A DNA stretch of 64,000 nt from Pseudoscleropodium purum (taxonomy: Eukaryota; Streptophyta; Bryopsida; Hypnales; Brachytheciaceae): positions 1,426,001 to 1,490,000 of the forward strand of contig OZ017804.1 in assembly GCA_963969395.1 (NCBI GenBank). The letters are read 5' to 3'. The position numbers and the translations under genes are program-made. The notes under the pieces are model-generated. The model searched no databases. It had not been told where the DNA came from and worked only from the letters and a program-made list of their open reading frames with translations. Positions 1-10,911 of the stretch are shown piece after piece; positions within the stretch are counted from its first letter, which is position 1; the number at the start of each line of letters is the position of its first letter.

Positions 1-196
1 CGGACCGCCATGTGGTCCATGAGGTGGCAAGAGGTGGCTTACAAGTGGCATTCGAAAGGACTTGCAAGACACTTGAGACGCCACCAAGTAGTAGTATAAG
101 AGGAGAGCTCTTAGCAACGGCTCACTACCCTTTCTCACACTTGTTTGTAATCCCCCTTCATTAGAATATATTGGCTTAGTGTTTCTTTTCTCAATA
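1..196 (+). mobile_element. Copia LTR (family LTR1), 3' part
   Basis: This is the 3' portion of the 456-bp LTR seen complete, in reverse, at 54186-54641. It carries the GTATAAGAGG TATA-like motif and ends in TTTCTCAATA. It abuts, with no spacer, the codons for the last part of a Copia RNase H domain (AAGTATGTGCC), so an LTR1 element inserted inside an older Copia element. The 5' side is outside the window. Confidence 0.85.
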
Positions 197-318
197 AAGT
201 ATGTGCCTACCCAAGCTATGGTTGCTGATGTGCTGACCAAGGCCCTTGGGAAGCCACAACACCACAACTTGATAGGGAAGATGGGCCTTGGAGCCTTTGA
301 CCACTCTCAAATTAGGAG
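197..318 (+). pseudogene. Copia-2 pol, C-terminal end of RNase H (fragment)
   Basis: The reading frame encodes the end of a Copia RNase H domain ([20 protein letters not shown], then [10 protein letters not shown]) and then runs into the following LTR, as in the other Copia-2 copies at 52752-53039 and 59280-59491. It is cut on its left by an LTR1 insertion. Its role was the 3' end of a gag-pol polyprotein. Confidence 0.85.
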
Positions 319-574
319 TGTTGAAGAACATGTACATATTAGTGTAGATTATGTACATTCAGCCCTAGGAGTAGTATTAGCCTCTTAGTTAGGCTTAGAG
401 TCTAATGGGTATTGCTTGTAGTCAAAGGCAGCCCATGGTGTTTAGTTATCCCACATGGTTTGTGGATAACTAGGGAAAGGCTTTTCCCTTTTATGTTCAG
501 CCCATGCATGGGCCTTGATATCATCCTACCATCTAAGTAAAGCCTTTCATCCTTCTCATATTGTAATCTCAATA
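319..574 (+). mobile_element. Copia LTR (family LTR2), complete, 256 bp
   Basis: It begins TGTTGAAGAACATG and ends TGTAATCTCAATA. The same LTR occurs at 46824-47079 (minus), 47620-47875, 52970-53223, 58108-58363 (minus) and 59422-59678. It is the 3' LTR of the element whose RNase H end precedes it. It is followed directly by coding sequence of a different Copia family, so this element inserted into that one. Confidence 0.9.
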
Positions 575-1024
575 GCAATCTCGTGGAACTCCAAGAAACA
601 ATCCACCATTGCATTGTTTACTATTGAGGCGGAGTACATGGCCATTAGTCAATGTACAAAGGAGGCATTATGGCTAAGGCAACTCATGAGTGACGTTGGA
701 TTTGAACAAGAGAAGAGCACACCTATTATGTGTGACAATCAAGGCGCGATTGCTTTGGTGAAGAATCCAATTCACCACTCTCGGAGCAAGGACATTGACA
801 TTCAACACCATTTCATTCGTGAGAAGGTTGAGAGTGATATGATTGAATTGAAGTATATTCCTACAAATTGCATGGTGGCTGATGTGCTCACGAAGGCACT
901 TGCAAAGCCTCGACATGAAGGTCTTCGAAAGCAGATGGGCTTACAATTGTTTGGCAACAAACAAAGTGGAAGTGTTGAAGGACTTGACTATTGTGTTAGG
1001 TTTGTGTTAAAAGACTTGGGTTAA
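575..1024 (+). pseudogene. Copia-3 pol, RNase H domain (fragment)
   Basis: The frame shows RNase H landmarks of plant Copia elements: WNSKKQSTIAL, EAEYMA, LWLRQL, DNQGAIAL, HHFIRE and [13 protein letters not shown]. It lacks everything upstream because an LTR2 element is inserted at the WNSK codons. The frame ends inside its own 3' LTR at 1022-1024. It is about 75 percent like Copia-2 by eye, hence a separate family. Confidence 0.85.
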
Positions 1025-1235
1025 GTAAAAGATTACTTATAGGAACTCCTTGTTAAGTCTATAATTACTTGTAGGAATTCTATATATAGGCTGACTAAAG
1101 TAAAAGTTGTTTGTAGCCAAGCCAATAGAGTAGTATAAGAGGGCAGCCCCTTGCTTGATATAATACCCCTTTCTCATGTTTGCTTTTGTAATCCTCTTCA
1201 TTGAAATATATTACCTTGTTGTTCTATTCACAATA
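973..1235 (+). mobile_element. Copia LTR (family LTR3), 3' LTR
   Basis: It begins TGTTGAAGGACTTG after the polypurine-like AACAAAGTGGAAG and ends near CACAATA. It contains AGTATAAGAGGGCAG, the TATA-like motif also present in LTR1, and a similar tail. The exact 3' end is uncertain by a few bases (1235 or 1239). Confidence 0.7.
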
Positions 1236-1458
1236 AACAATAGTGGTGATCAGGGGGAACCAAATATTGCAGTACAGAAAAATAGTGATTCAGTTGGGAT
1301 GGCAGTCACAAATTCGGCAATTGTGAAGAGTGATAAAGGAAAGGAGCCAATGAAGTCAATTTTTGAAGTACCGAGATCTAGTGTTCTTCCACCAATACCG
1401 TTGAAGTTTGTTAGCACACGATTGGATGATTCTCAGAGCTTTGGATATGGAAAATGCC
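1236..1458 (+). pseudogene. Unidentified coding fragment between an LTR and a MITE
   Basis: An open frame without stops runs from the LTR3 end to the MITE end at 1459 (for example SGDQGEPNIAVQKNSD, then PPIPLKFVSTRLDD). The composition is ordinary coding-like and no family is recognised. It was probably one exon of a gene or transposon gene that was cut by both insertions. The right-hand continuation is not found after the MITE. Confidence 0.35.
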
Positions 1459-1600
1459 CAGGGTTGACGAATCTCTACGTCCGCCCCAAAATAGCGTTCG
1501 AAATCCGAACGTCCGGACGCACAGATGCCAACGGACGCAACGTCCCTCCCGCCATCGGAACGCAGACGGGTGGGGCAGGGCGGACGGATGGGGCGGCTTA
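1459..1600 (+). mobile_element. hAT-type GC-rich MITE, one end only
   Basis: It starts with the terminal sequence CAGGGTTGACGAATCTC and continues through CGTCCG-rich sequence matching the start of the complete MITE at 12981-13209. The opposite end (TCAACCCTG) is missing, because the match stops at about 1600 and AT-rich DNA follows. Confidence 0.7.
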
Positions 1601-1938
1601 GAAAACCCGTTTTGGGTTTTTTGTTTTGATTGTTTTCACCAATGAGAGATTGAGAGTGAAGTCATTTGGATTTGGATTTTTCTTATATTGCAATTGCGAT
1701 TCAATAGAGTTGTATATAACTATTTATGTAAAAGTTAAAATATGAAATATATTTTTAATTTGTTTGTTGAATTTCATTTTGATTTAAAAACAAAATCACT
1801 TTAAAATCCAGCGAGATGTATATCATCAATAAACAAACAATTTTAAAATAAAATGATTGAAGAAACCATTGTCATTTATCAACATGAGCTTCATATATCA
1901 TGAGCAACTAAACAATCAAACATCTAAATTCACATCTC

Positions 1939-2235
1939 TACAATTCCTGTGGACGCCAATCCACATCTCCTTTAACCTCAACCCCACTACTCTCTCCTGC
2001 AGCTCTCCGTTCAAAATCTTCATTATCGGAGTCATCTTCATTGTCGGAGTCATCTTCATTGTTGGAATCAAGTATCGTTGTCTCCTTCAAGTCTTCTCTC
2101 GAAGTAGGTTTACTCTCTTCTTTCGAATTTAATTTTTTTTTTTCACTTTCATAGAACGATTAAAGGCTTTTTGAATAGGAACCTTTCTTTTCTTTCTATT
2201 TGACAAAGTAACAACATTTTCATCAAGAGGGGTCC
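1939..2235 (-). pseudogene. Decayed coding remnant with acidic repeats
   Basis: Read on the minus strand, this stretch encodes a Lys/Arg-rich segment (SNRKKRKVPIQK) and then repeated acidic units (DSNNEDDSDNED), ending with DVDWRP and a stop near 1939. A run of eleven A breaks the frame. The DVDWR ending resembles the end of the shared N-terminal domain in the genes at 5991-7246 (EDVDWRT) and 10912-14533 (KIDWSTF), so it may be a third, very decayed paralogue. The rest of 1601-2302 is AT-rich with nothing recognisable. Confidence 0.35.
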
Positions 2236-2302
2236 GATAGAATGTTTTCGCTATTCAAGTATCCCATTCCATTGCAATATGCAGTTAAAGAAGGTAGATT
2301 CT

Positions 2303-2460
2303 CAGGGTTGACACGACATCCGGACGCGAACGCTGTGTCCGCAGCGTCCGTCAGGACCGCCCCATCCGCTTGTCACCCTGTCCGCTTTGAAGGCCCTATT
2401 TCCCTCGACCACCCTACCCAAACTGCCCCGCGGTCACTCTCTTAATCTTTAAACAATTAA
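2303..2460 (+). repeat. Left GC-rich terminal inverted repeat of the giant element
   Basis: The sequence from CAGGGTTGAC through the CGTCCG-rich block and the CGGTCACTCTCTTAATC segment is present in reverse complement at 19266-19590. The right copy is longer, with extra CGTCCG units. In the left arm this block joins the kinase-like arm directly, whereas the right arm has 1.2 kb of AT-rich DNA between them. Confidence 0.6.
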
Positions 2461-2879
2461 ATGTTAAATGAAGTGCAATGGTTCGTGATTTGTCATTAAA
2501 ACAATGTCTCTTATAAGTTGAAAGATTATAAAGTTTGACCATGACTCTATGATAGTTTTGAAATTATGAAAAAATTCTAATTCATTTTCAGAAAGCAAAC
2601 TAAAAAAGTTTGTGACTTCAAATATACATACATATATATATATATATATACTATTTAAAAAATCAAGATCAACACAAATACAAACATAATCAATATGGAC
2701 AAAATGTATTGAATTTAATATAGAATACCATACATTGTGGACTCAAAAATTTACATATACCATATAGTAAGTACATTTGGCTAATTGCACATATAATTTT
2801 TTTTATTCCAATTCTATATTTCTAAACTAATTTTTAATGCCTATATAACCTATTCAACTACTACTTCTGCACTACCAAT

Positions 2880-4681
2880 CTAATATAAATGGCGGAAATG
2901 TTCATTTGGCATCGGCCAACGATATGTATTAGAAAATCGCGTAATCACATGGGCCAAACCAGTATTTTCATCGTCACTCTTCGAAGAAATGCGCTTCAAG
3001 TAAGCATAAAACACTTTTGCAAAGTCATGAAAGGCAAATTGTGTCACACTAGGTGTTTTAAGTAGCAAGATGAAATACGCCTCTAACATGTTGTTTCCAT
3101 TCATCCGCCGAGTAATTTTTCGAATGGCATACTCTTCCGACTTACGTGAATACATCGGAATGACTTCCACATCTGCACTTGCTTTATGCAAATATGCAAT
3201 ACGTGAATCCACCCACCATCTCCTCTACAAAGTCTGTTTCATCTCATTTGTTGATGTGAATGTATACAAAGACTTCATTGGCTGAGAAGCTAAGGTGGTC
3301 ATGCCCCAATCGCAAACTCCAATGTACACACGTGACTAATCTTCTGAAAAATGCAACAAGATGTTGTCCGGAGAAAAATCATTGTGCAAATGTCCAGCAA
3401 GATGCACTGCATATATTATATGCATAAAGGCCCATGTCAGCTTTGTACACTTCTTCCGATATCGCCCTATACGGTGAGCTTTTACAGCCTCCTCTTCGGT
3501 TGGATTTGTATACATCAAACAGATTTGAATGTTGTCTAGATCAGGGTTGACATGACGTTCGGACGCGAACACTATGTCCGCAGCGTCCGTTGACATTCAC
3601 GGTCCCGGCAGACGCAACGTCCGCCTATCCCCCGTCCACCTCGTCCGTCCGTCCGCCTGATTATGGCCGTCTGATCAACGCACAGACTGATCTGGTCCGC
3701 ACGATCTGGGCGTCCGCTTTGGGCTGTCCGCCCCGCTCCGCCCGTCCGCTTTCCGACGGCGGTCGGGACGCTGCGTCCGCTAGCGTCCGGACGTCCGGAA
3801 AACGGACGCTATTTTGGGGCGGACGTTGAGATTTGTCAACCCTGATCTGGATAGTCCTTATCCATATTCAACATTTGTCGAAGAGTTCCACCGTTCCACC
3901 AATACGCATAACCTTCACACGTCGTTCCGTGCACTGCAGCAAACCATATCACAGCTACGTGTAGAATTCGAACAACCATTGATTCGTTTTGATATTCTAA
4001 CTTTGCAAGATCGGGTTGAGTTTGGTGGTGAATGGATTTCTTTGCCACAAACTCCCAATGAGGAAGTATTCTTGGACATCCTTCAATATGGACCTTTCGA
4101 AACGTTGTATATCTACCTCTTATCGTTCTATTAACAACAGGAATCACGCGTGTTGTATCTGGAAGTGCTATCAGGTGCCGTTTGGTCCTTTCTGCTTCAG
4201 CAACTCCATCATTGCTTTTCCACCAAGCAATCGAACCAACTCGATTGTGCTTTTTGGCGAATGGAGCACATCGCCCTCTAAATAAGTTTGCTTTCAGAAT
4301 CACTTCACACTGAGCGTCATTGGGTCGATATTCCTTGCCATATTTAACCAAAATGACTTTGGATTTCCACAAAGCGTCATGAACCTTGTTCTCTAAACAT
4401 TTGGTGAAGTGTGTTTTATCCATTTCGTCATGTCACTTCGGAACATTCAATGCATCCAACAACATCTGTGTCATGTCTACTTTGAATTTAGACACTCACT
4501 CTTCTTGATATCTGATGTACTTATTGTTTAAAGACAATGTTGTTTTCGATTCATAAAATTGAATGATGTGCTCGATCATGAATTTTTTGCATTCTTCCGA
4601 AGGACTTTGGCGAGCTACCTCCAAGTTTGATGGTCCCTCTCCATGTTTAAGCTTCGCAACCTTCTTCTTTCCCTTCGGCAT
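2880..4681 (-). pseudogene. Protein-kinase-like transposon gene, left inverted copy (decayed)
   Basis: This is the mirror copy of the gene at 15861-17662. The start is MPKGKKKVAKLK at 4681, preceded by a GC-rich cassette. One frame with four shared in-frame stops (TGA, TGA, TAG, TAG) and one MITE insertion encodes a kinase-like fold: IRGRYTTFRKV as a degenerate glycine loop, FVAKKS as the beta-3 lysine, WWNGGTLRQML as the hinge region, HLHNDFSPDNIL as the catalytic loop, CDWGMT in place of DFG, and RRWWVDSR in the APE region. The catalytic loop has H-x-D and the Asn, but the metal-binding motif is DWG. It is clearly non-functional. The kinase assignment is mine by motif order. Confidence 0.65.
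3542..3844 (-). mobile_element. hAT-type GC-rich MITE inside the kinase-like pseudogene (left copy)
   Basis: This is a 303-bp element with CAGGGTTGACATGAC at one end and TTTGTCAACCCTG at the other, flanked by GTCTAGAT and ATCTGGAT (6 of 8 identical). It interrupts the kinase-like frame between the hinge and the catalytic loop. The same insertion at the mirror position (16698-17000) shows that it predates the arm duplication. Confidence 0.9.
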
Positions 4682-4879
4682 CGTGACAAATGAAACTGAT
4701 ATAGATGAAATTTTTTAATTTAAATTTGAATTCCATGCACAAATGTCAAAAAAATTGGCAACAAAGGGGCCCCAATAAACCACTCTTGCCTTGCCTAGGA
4801 AAGGAGTCAATGGAGGATGAACCACCAAGCTCTCCGCTCCACCTTGCATTCACAAGGGGCAAAGCAAAAGTAAGAATGC

Positions 4880-4985
4880 GGATGGCCCGTCCGCCCGATC
4901 GGATGGGTCGGGCGGACGGCCACGGGCCACGGGCGAACAAATCTGGTGTAAACCGATCGGATGACAAAGGACGGATTGCTCTAAT
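4880..4985 (-). promoter_or_regulatory. GC-rich CGTCCG cassette at the 5' side of the left kinase-like gene
   Basis: A short block rich in CGTCCG and CGGACG, with the CGATCGG core seen in the other cassettes, lies at the inner edge of the left arm. Compared with 15380-15660 it is truncated and has lost the TTATAAGA motif. It probably was the promoter side of the kinase-like gene. Promoter function is inferred from position only. Confidence 0.4.
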
Positions 4986-5990
4986 ATCCCGATTTTTATA
5001 TGAGTTTCGAATTTGATTTTGTTTTCAAGTCTTAATGCAGGCTGGAAGTCTCAAAAATGGTGCATCTGAGAGCTAATTCGCTTTTTTCATCTATTTCTTT
5101 GGATGGGAATATTTTTTTTCTCATTTTTCAGACAAAGAAAAATTGATGAGGAATTAAAATCAAGTGGTTTTGTATTTTTTCAAAGATTTGTAATTTATTT
5201 ATAAATTTTCAAATGACTTGCATCATAGGTCCCTATTGTGACCCTAGGTCTTTCATAAATGGTGCACTTGCAATTTTAAATAAAAATGGAAAAGATAAAG
5301 AGAAGGATTAGCTATTGTATTTAATAATGTTTTTTTTTTCGATGCATTCCATCAATGTAATTGTTAATTAAAGAACCATAAATAAACCATTTCAGTGAAC
5401 TTCCATATTTGAAAATAGAATTTAAAGAGGAACTACTAATTGTCTAATTTGGACATTTCTTCATACCAATAAGAAATCATTTTAGATTTTAGCAATCGTT
5501 GAATGAAGAATAAAAAAATTTCAAATATTTAAATAATTCAATCTTTCATAAATTAATTAGAAATATATTTATACCATTTACGAGTTTCTAAATGTAATAA
5601 ATATACAACAATAATTTCGAAATATACACCATGCTAGTACATATTTAACCTCAAATGCTAAATTCAAAAATAGACATAATATGGCTCTTCCAAAGTTACA
5701 TTTTTTTTTTCATATTTTTATTATTTATCAAAGTCGCTTATAGCCTTATACATCAATGCTATTATAAAATAATACAATGATGTCTTCAACAATATGCTTG
5801 CCTATATACATACTTGGTGTACACTATTACACAACACTTTTTGAAAAAGTGAACAAAATTGTTGTTCAAAATTGTTCTATTCATTTAAAATTTTGTATTA
5901 TTTCTACCAATCTAGTGCTCTATACTTGTCGTGAGAGTAAAAATGAGAAAATTGAGCAAATATATGCTCACTATATACTTGCATGTTTTT
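4986..5990. other. AT-rich stretch without recognisable genes
   Basis: Low-complexity AT-rich sequence with poly-T runs and many stops in all frames. I see no RNA gene, terminal repeat or motif. It separates the convergent-side ends of the left kinase-like arm and the Gly-rich gene. Confidence 0.6.
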
Positions 5991-7246
5991 TTATTTGGAA
6001 TCTGAATCGGACTCAAATTGTTGACCGATGCTTCTTCCTTGTACTCCAATGAACGGACCACCTCTGTAGTTTCCGTGATATCCACTCGGTGCACCTCCTT
6101 GTCCATAGTTTGAACCTCCAAAAGTGGGAGGAGGAACCGGAGTAGTAGGCTCTGATCCTCTTTCATTTGAAGCCCCATAATAAGAAGCCCCATGATACCC
6201 GTATGAATCACTTCTAGTTGATCCCGGATAGTATTGGGTGCTTCCGTAAAGAGAGCAACTATACTACGCGGTTACATGGCTTCCTCCACTATCTTCGAAG
6301 CCCACTTGAGTGGGCGTAGTATAATATGAACTAGATTCAATAGACCTACCATAGTGCATGCTGCATAGCTACTTGTTTCACCTTGAGAGCCAATTTCAGG
6401 GGGAGTGCCATAACGAGAACCAATTACACTTGAACCACCATAATGGGTGGATCCATAGCTCCCTCTTCCACCTTCATATCTATTTTGAGGATCGTAATCA
6501 GAGTATGAACCACCTCTTCCTTGTTCAAATCCTCGCGTTCCATGTTCATGTCCATGTTCACGTCCATGTTCACGTCCATGATCTTGAAGGCTTCTGCGTG
6601 TTGCCTCTTGCATTTGTTGTTCGAATTCAATTCGTTCTCGTTCTTCTACTCGCTCGTGCCTAATTCCAAATGTGACAAGCATTTGCATATCATCGTCATC
6701 ATCGTCATCTGAATACGCATCTTCAGCATCTCGTAGAACAACTGAAGGTTGTTGTAGATAACCTCGATTGGACCACTCTAGCATGCAATCGCTTGCGCCC
6801 CTCTATTGTGTATCTATAACGGCATTCGTGCGCGTATAGTTTTCCACATGACGACCTGTAGCGGTACGCCAGTCCACGTCCTCGTGGAGTACAATCTCTG
6901 CCCAAACCATTGCCATAACATTATAATTCATTATATTTGGTTTAGCGCTTTTAATGCCAAGAACTCGATGCACTTGTGTGTATCGTTGTTTGAAGTGCTC
7001 ACTTTGGCACGTAGACATTTGTCCTTTTCAACGTGGTGCTTGGTGCTCTACACATTCACGTGGCCAAAGTTTTTGAATGTGAGTCATTTTCACATACTTC
7101 TTGCACATTGAGCAATCCTACACTTTTGTTGGTTCTTTTTCCCATCCCGGTTCACCTACACACAATGGATCGGCCCAAACATCCCAATCGAACGATTGGA
7201 GTCTTCTCTTTCGACTACTTTTTTTGGGTGCTTTATCTTTCGGCAT
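5991..7246 (-). pseudogene. Transposon gene with a shared N-terminal domain and a Gly/Ser/Tyr-rich tail (decayed)
   Basis: The start is ATG at 7246 (MPKDKAPKKSSRKRRLQ, basic). The N-terminal domain of about 110 residues has CSMCKKYVKMTHIQKLWP, then HFKQRYTQVHRVLG, MVWAEIVLHEDVDW. The same layout recurs in the RING-H2 genes (MCRTYVKMYHIDKLWPQE, then EVWRVLFG, MVYAELILERKIDW), so the two genes share a domain that I cannot name. A run of seven Asp follows (YSDDDDDDDMQML), then a Glu/Arg-rich helix, an HGREHGREHGHEHG repeat and a long G/S/Y-rich tail ending near FESDSDSK. The frame is broken by TAG, TGA and TAG in the N-terminal half, one frameshift near 6360 and a TAG near 6265. Upstream is a GC-rich cassette with a TATA motif. 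The function is unknown; the tail looks like disordered RNA-binding tails. Confidence 0.55.
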
Positions 7247-7379
7247 GATGAAGCCGAAGCAAAAAGAATGAAACAATTAGAAAGCTTAAGAACCAAAATT
7301 TTGATTTAATCAATTAATTAAAATTTTACAAGCGTGAACTTTGTGAAAATTTGTAACAATGTCACAACAATCGTTCACT

Positions 7380-7680
7380 CAAAGCGGAAGGGGCGCGTAG
7401 AGCTTCCAAGGCACTGGTCCGCCCACTCCAAAAGAGAACGACTGTTCGGAATGAGCCGTCCGCCTCCCCGTATATATAGGCGGACGGCCCGAGGCGGACA
7501 TCTAGATCATGCCGACTACATCAGTCCACGTGTCAATCGGACGGACGGACCGGGGCGGACGCCGGATCGGACGGACAGGGCGAACGAAGAACGGGGCGGA
7601 CAGGTATCGGGGCGGATAGGGCGGACAGGGCGGACGGCGGACAGGTATCGGGACAAGGTCTGGGCGGACGGGGCGGTTTG
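7380..7680 (-). promoter_or_regulatory. GC-rich CGTCCG cassette with TATA motif before the Gly-rich gene
   Basis: The block is rich in CGGACG, CGGGGCGG and ACAGGTATCGGG units. On the minus strand it contains TATATATA (7471-7478), which lies about 225 bp before the ATG at 7246. A segment near 7505-7545 matches the MITE interior (ATCATGCCGACTACATCAG compared with ATCGTGCGGACCACATCAG). It is likely a promoter derived from, or shared with, the MITE family. Confidence 0.5.
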
Positions 7681-7689
7681 ACCTTGAAG

Positions 7690-10311
7690 CACTACGACGT
7701 TCATATTTTGCACGATAAACAGAGGTCTTCATGGCATTGTATAGTCCAACTAACTTTTCATTCATCCAATGTAAAATTTGAAATGAAAAAAGGTAACCTT
7801 CCTTTATGACTAAATTTATGAATTCTTGGTAAATGATATTTTTGTACAAAGATATGAGCTAAAATGTGCAAAAATTCACGAAAGGATTGTAACATTTAAT
7901 ATATGTGCCCAAATATTTACATTGCATTGTGTATAAAGCAATTGTAAGAAGGTAGTTGAATAAAAATTCTACTATTAAATTGAATTAGTTGACGTCTAAT
8001 CACTTAGTAAACCGCTAAATGTCCAAGTCTTTGCAAGTGTGTTTTGGCTATCGAAAAAGAGCATGGACTTATAATTATCCCCAATGAAGCAAATTGTGTT
8101 TTTTTTTTAAAATTTAACGGTATAGATGTTTAACCCCTAAAGTTCTTTTCACTAAAAACACTTCAAAATTGCCATCAGTAGTGCACATACCAAGTTTTAG
8201 AAGAAAAATACTTTTGGGCATATGTAACCGTAGGATCTTGTAGTAAATTAGTTCGAAAAGATGTGGAAACAATTTTAGACAAATCCACCATTTGGATTGT
8301 AAGATATTAGATATTGAGTGTTTCATTTAAGGGGGCTATTCAATTATGTCTATTAATGAACAATTGGTAGGCTAACAAACCTAACTTAGTATGTATTTTA
8401 ATATTTGTTGCAATTGTTTTAGGAATATTATAACATAAGACTATTATAATATTCTTATAAATGATATAATATTAAATCATTTCAAAATCAACAACATTCG
8501 AACACAATCTGTCAATCTTGTCTTCCATATTCCTTTAATGATATATATATATATATATATACATACATAAAATATATTAGATAAATCAACATGAACAAAT
8601 CAATGATTATATATTTCATAGATCTATTCTTCATCAATCAAATAAGAGTGCATGTTCAAATATAGATAAAGATGGTTTTTCCATTTATTCCCAAAAAATA
8701 GATAAACAAATAGAGAAAGATATGAAGTGAATGTTACTTGGAGAATTGGAGGGAAATAAATTGAAGTACTCAATTTCATTTTATTAAATTGAAAAATTGC
8801 ATGTAAATAGCATGAATTAATCTTCATAGATGCTAAACTCATACGAGTTGCATTTTAACATTTATGATTTATGCAATTGATTGAATTGAAAGCTCTTGTA
8901 ATTACATTTTCAAATTTTTGATTCAATCATTCAAATTTGCAAGAGTGATTTATGATAGATTTATAACTTTAAATGTGAAAGCATTGAATGCCTTTATGCG
9001 TTTGTTCATCAATATATTAATTTTAAATAAATAATATATATTTTTTATAACACATGCATAAACCATTGCATTAAAAAAAATAAAAACTAAGAGCCAAGCC
9101 AAATAGGCTAGTCAAATGAAGAGAACAAGAGAACAAGAGCCCTACGAGAAAGCAAAGGAAAAAAAAGAAAATATCAAAAGGATTCAAAGAAAGGAGCAAG
9201 ATGCATTCTTGCAAGATCGTAGAATACATAATGAATTCAAAATCCAAACACAAATATATTTTCTATTTCAATGAGAGCCAAAAATGAACTACCCTACTCT
9301 CAAAGATTGTACAATGTACACATTATACAAAATGAACATATAACAGAAAGAGTAGAAGACATCGTTTATCATGATTGAAAACTGAAATGATTTTTTCTTT
9401 CTATGTAGAATATTTTATGAAATGTAATAATGTATTTAATTATCATAGTAATTGGTAGAAATCTTTGTGCAATACATAGAAACATTTCATTCATGTGGAG
9501 TTTTTTCATTTATTTAGGATTAAAATTGAAGTATTATACCCTATAAAGTACAAACCGAAAACAATACCATATACCTAAGTTCAAAAGTTTTCAATTGTTT
9601 CGTGAATTCATTTTGAAAACTCAAATGAAGAAATATTTTATAATCAATATCTTGTTCATTTGAATCATTTCAAAATTCGAATTCCGAATTCAATTCCTAT
9701 TTATAATAGAAATTATGTTTGTCAATTTTTTAGATCTTTAAACAATGAACCCTCTTTTTTTAAATTAATATTTAAAAACATCTGAAATAAGAATATTGGA
9801 ATTACCCTTCAAAATAAATATAGCACATGTATAAGTGTATAATGTATTCTACTCCACCAACTCAAGTAACAAATTTTTCTATGTTTTTAAGGAAAAATAT
9901 AGCCATACATGATTTGAAAGTTAAAACATTGATTCTTTTTCTTTGTTTTCAAATCTAATCAAAATTTCATTAATAAATATGAAAGACTCGATGTTCATTT
10001 GAAGATCGTGATGCACTTCTAATTAGAAATCACAACCTTTCATTAAATATCATGAGGTTGAAATCCATTAAACTGTTATTCTAATTATGTATTGGGGCCT
10101 TTTAAAAAAATTTCATTTGCTTACAATGAAAAAGGAATTGATTATTTTTGCAAAACATTTGATTTCCTAATGAACTTTAAAAAAATCCCCACCATCTTCA
10201 GATCTTCTCAAAACCTATTTAGAGAGATAATATAAGTAAATAATCCAAACTTATTCAACTTAACCACATTCCCCTCATTCGTAAAACAATTTAGGAGAGA
10301 AAAGAAAAAGT
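7690..10311. other. AT-rich noncoding part of the RING module
   Basis: About 2.6 kb of AT-rich sequence with a TA microsatellite at 8539-8561 and no convincing open frame. Conservation with 22340-24350 simply reflects the duplication. A truncated DNA-transposon end lies at 8129-8310. Confidence 0.6.
8129..8310 (+). mobile_element. Truncated DNA element with TTTAACCCCTAAAG end
   Basis: This is the same left end and first about 180 bp as the 922-bp element at 20039-20960. The rest is missing, because the sequence jumps to TGAGTGTTTCATTTAAGG. It is a deleted copy in the first RING module. Confidence 0.6.
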
Positions 10312-10352
10312 TTAGGGTAATTAGGGTATAGGGTTTAGGGTTTACATTTTTT
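10312..10352 (+). repeat. Interstitial telomere-like repeats
   Basis: Degenerate TTTAGGG units (TTTAGGGTAATTAGGG, then GGGTTTAGGGTTTAC). The second module copy has the same at 24354-24390. This is the plant telomere type, here as a short internal stretch upstream of the RING gene cassette, where it may act as a telo-box. Confidence 0.7.
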
Positions 10353-10470
10353 TAAAAAAAAAAATGATAAATCAATTACATTGATCTTCATTTAGCAGTG
10401 ATTATTAGGCTGTTTTATTTTGAAATATTACTGCTCTTTTTGAGTAATAATGGCCTCATAGGATGCTCCA

Positions 10471-10698
10471 ATGGACAGCTGGGCAGACGCCGACGGCGGT
10501 CAGTGTTTAAGTGGGGTGGTTGGCATGTCCAAAGTGCGGACAACGTCGGAAGGCGGACAATGCGGACAGTTCGAGTGGATGAGGCGGGCGGACGGCACGT
10601 TTGCTGCCAAAGCAGACGTCGTCGGTCCGAGCGACAGACGCGAGGTTCGGGGCCGCTTCACGTGGTCCGGATAAAGTCCGGCGGCAGACGCCTATAAG
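10471..10698 (+). promoter_or_regulatory. GC-rich CGTCCG cassette with TATA motif before the RING-H2 gene
   Basis: A block of CGGACG/CGTCCG-rich sequence ends in CCTATAAGGG (TATAAG at 10693-10698), about 215 bp before the ATG at 10912. The second copy has the same arrangement at 24512-24746, with the TATA motif conserved while the GC block diverged more. It is a plausible core promoter. Confidence 0.5.
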
Positions 10699-10911
10699 GG
10701 TGGAGTGACTTTTCATTTCTTCTCACTTCAATTCTCTTTGAGTGCCAAGTTGGATGTGCTTCTATTGTTTTATGTGCTAGTTGCTCCTACAGGGTAGAGG
10801 GTTGGGGTCCTCAATCTTTTGTTACTGGTTTACGGTTGATGCCATCACTTTTGACTATCACATGAGATTTTTTTATTCACTTTAATTGCTTATTGAATCC
10901 AATTGACAATC

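Larger units (their letters stand above)
2495..4896 (-). repeat. Long inverted repeat, left arm
   Basis: Positions pair with 15646-18049 with a constant coordinate sum of 20542, changed by 2 only where a TA microsatellite differs in length (19 versus 21 alternating bases). By eye I found one internal substitution (near 2556) and a few mismatches in the last 17 bases at the inner edge. All predicted frames are identical. Such near-identity next to heavily decayed genes means the arms were duplicated or converted recently. Confidence 0.9.

Noticed and set aside
2633..2651. TA microsatellites (also near 8540, 17892, 19250 and 22583)
   Set aside because: Ordinary simple repeats; useful only to show length drift between the inverted arms.
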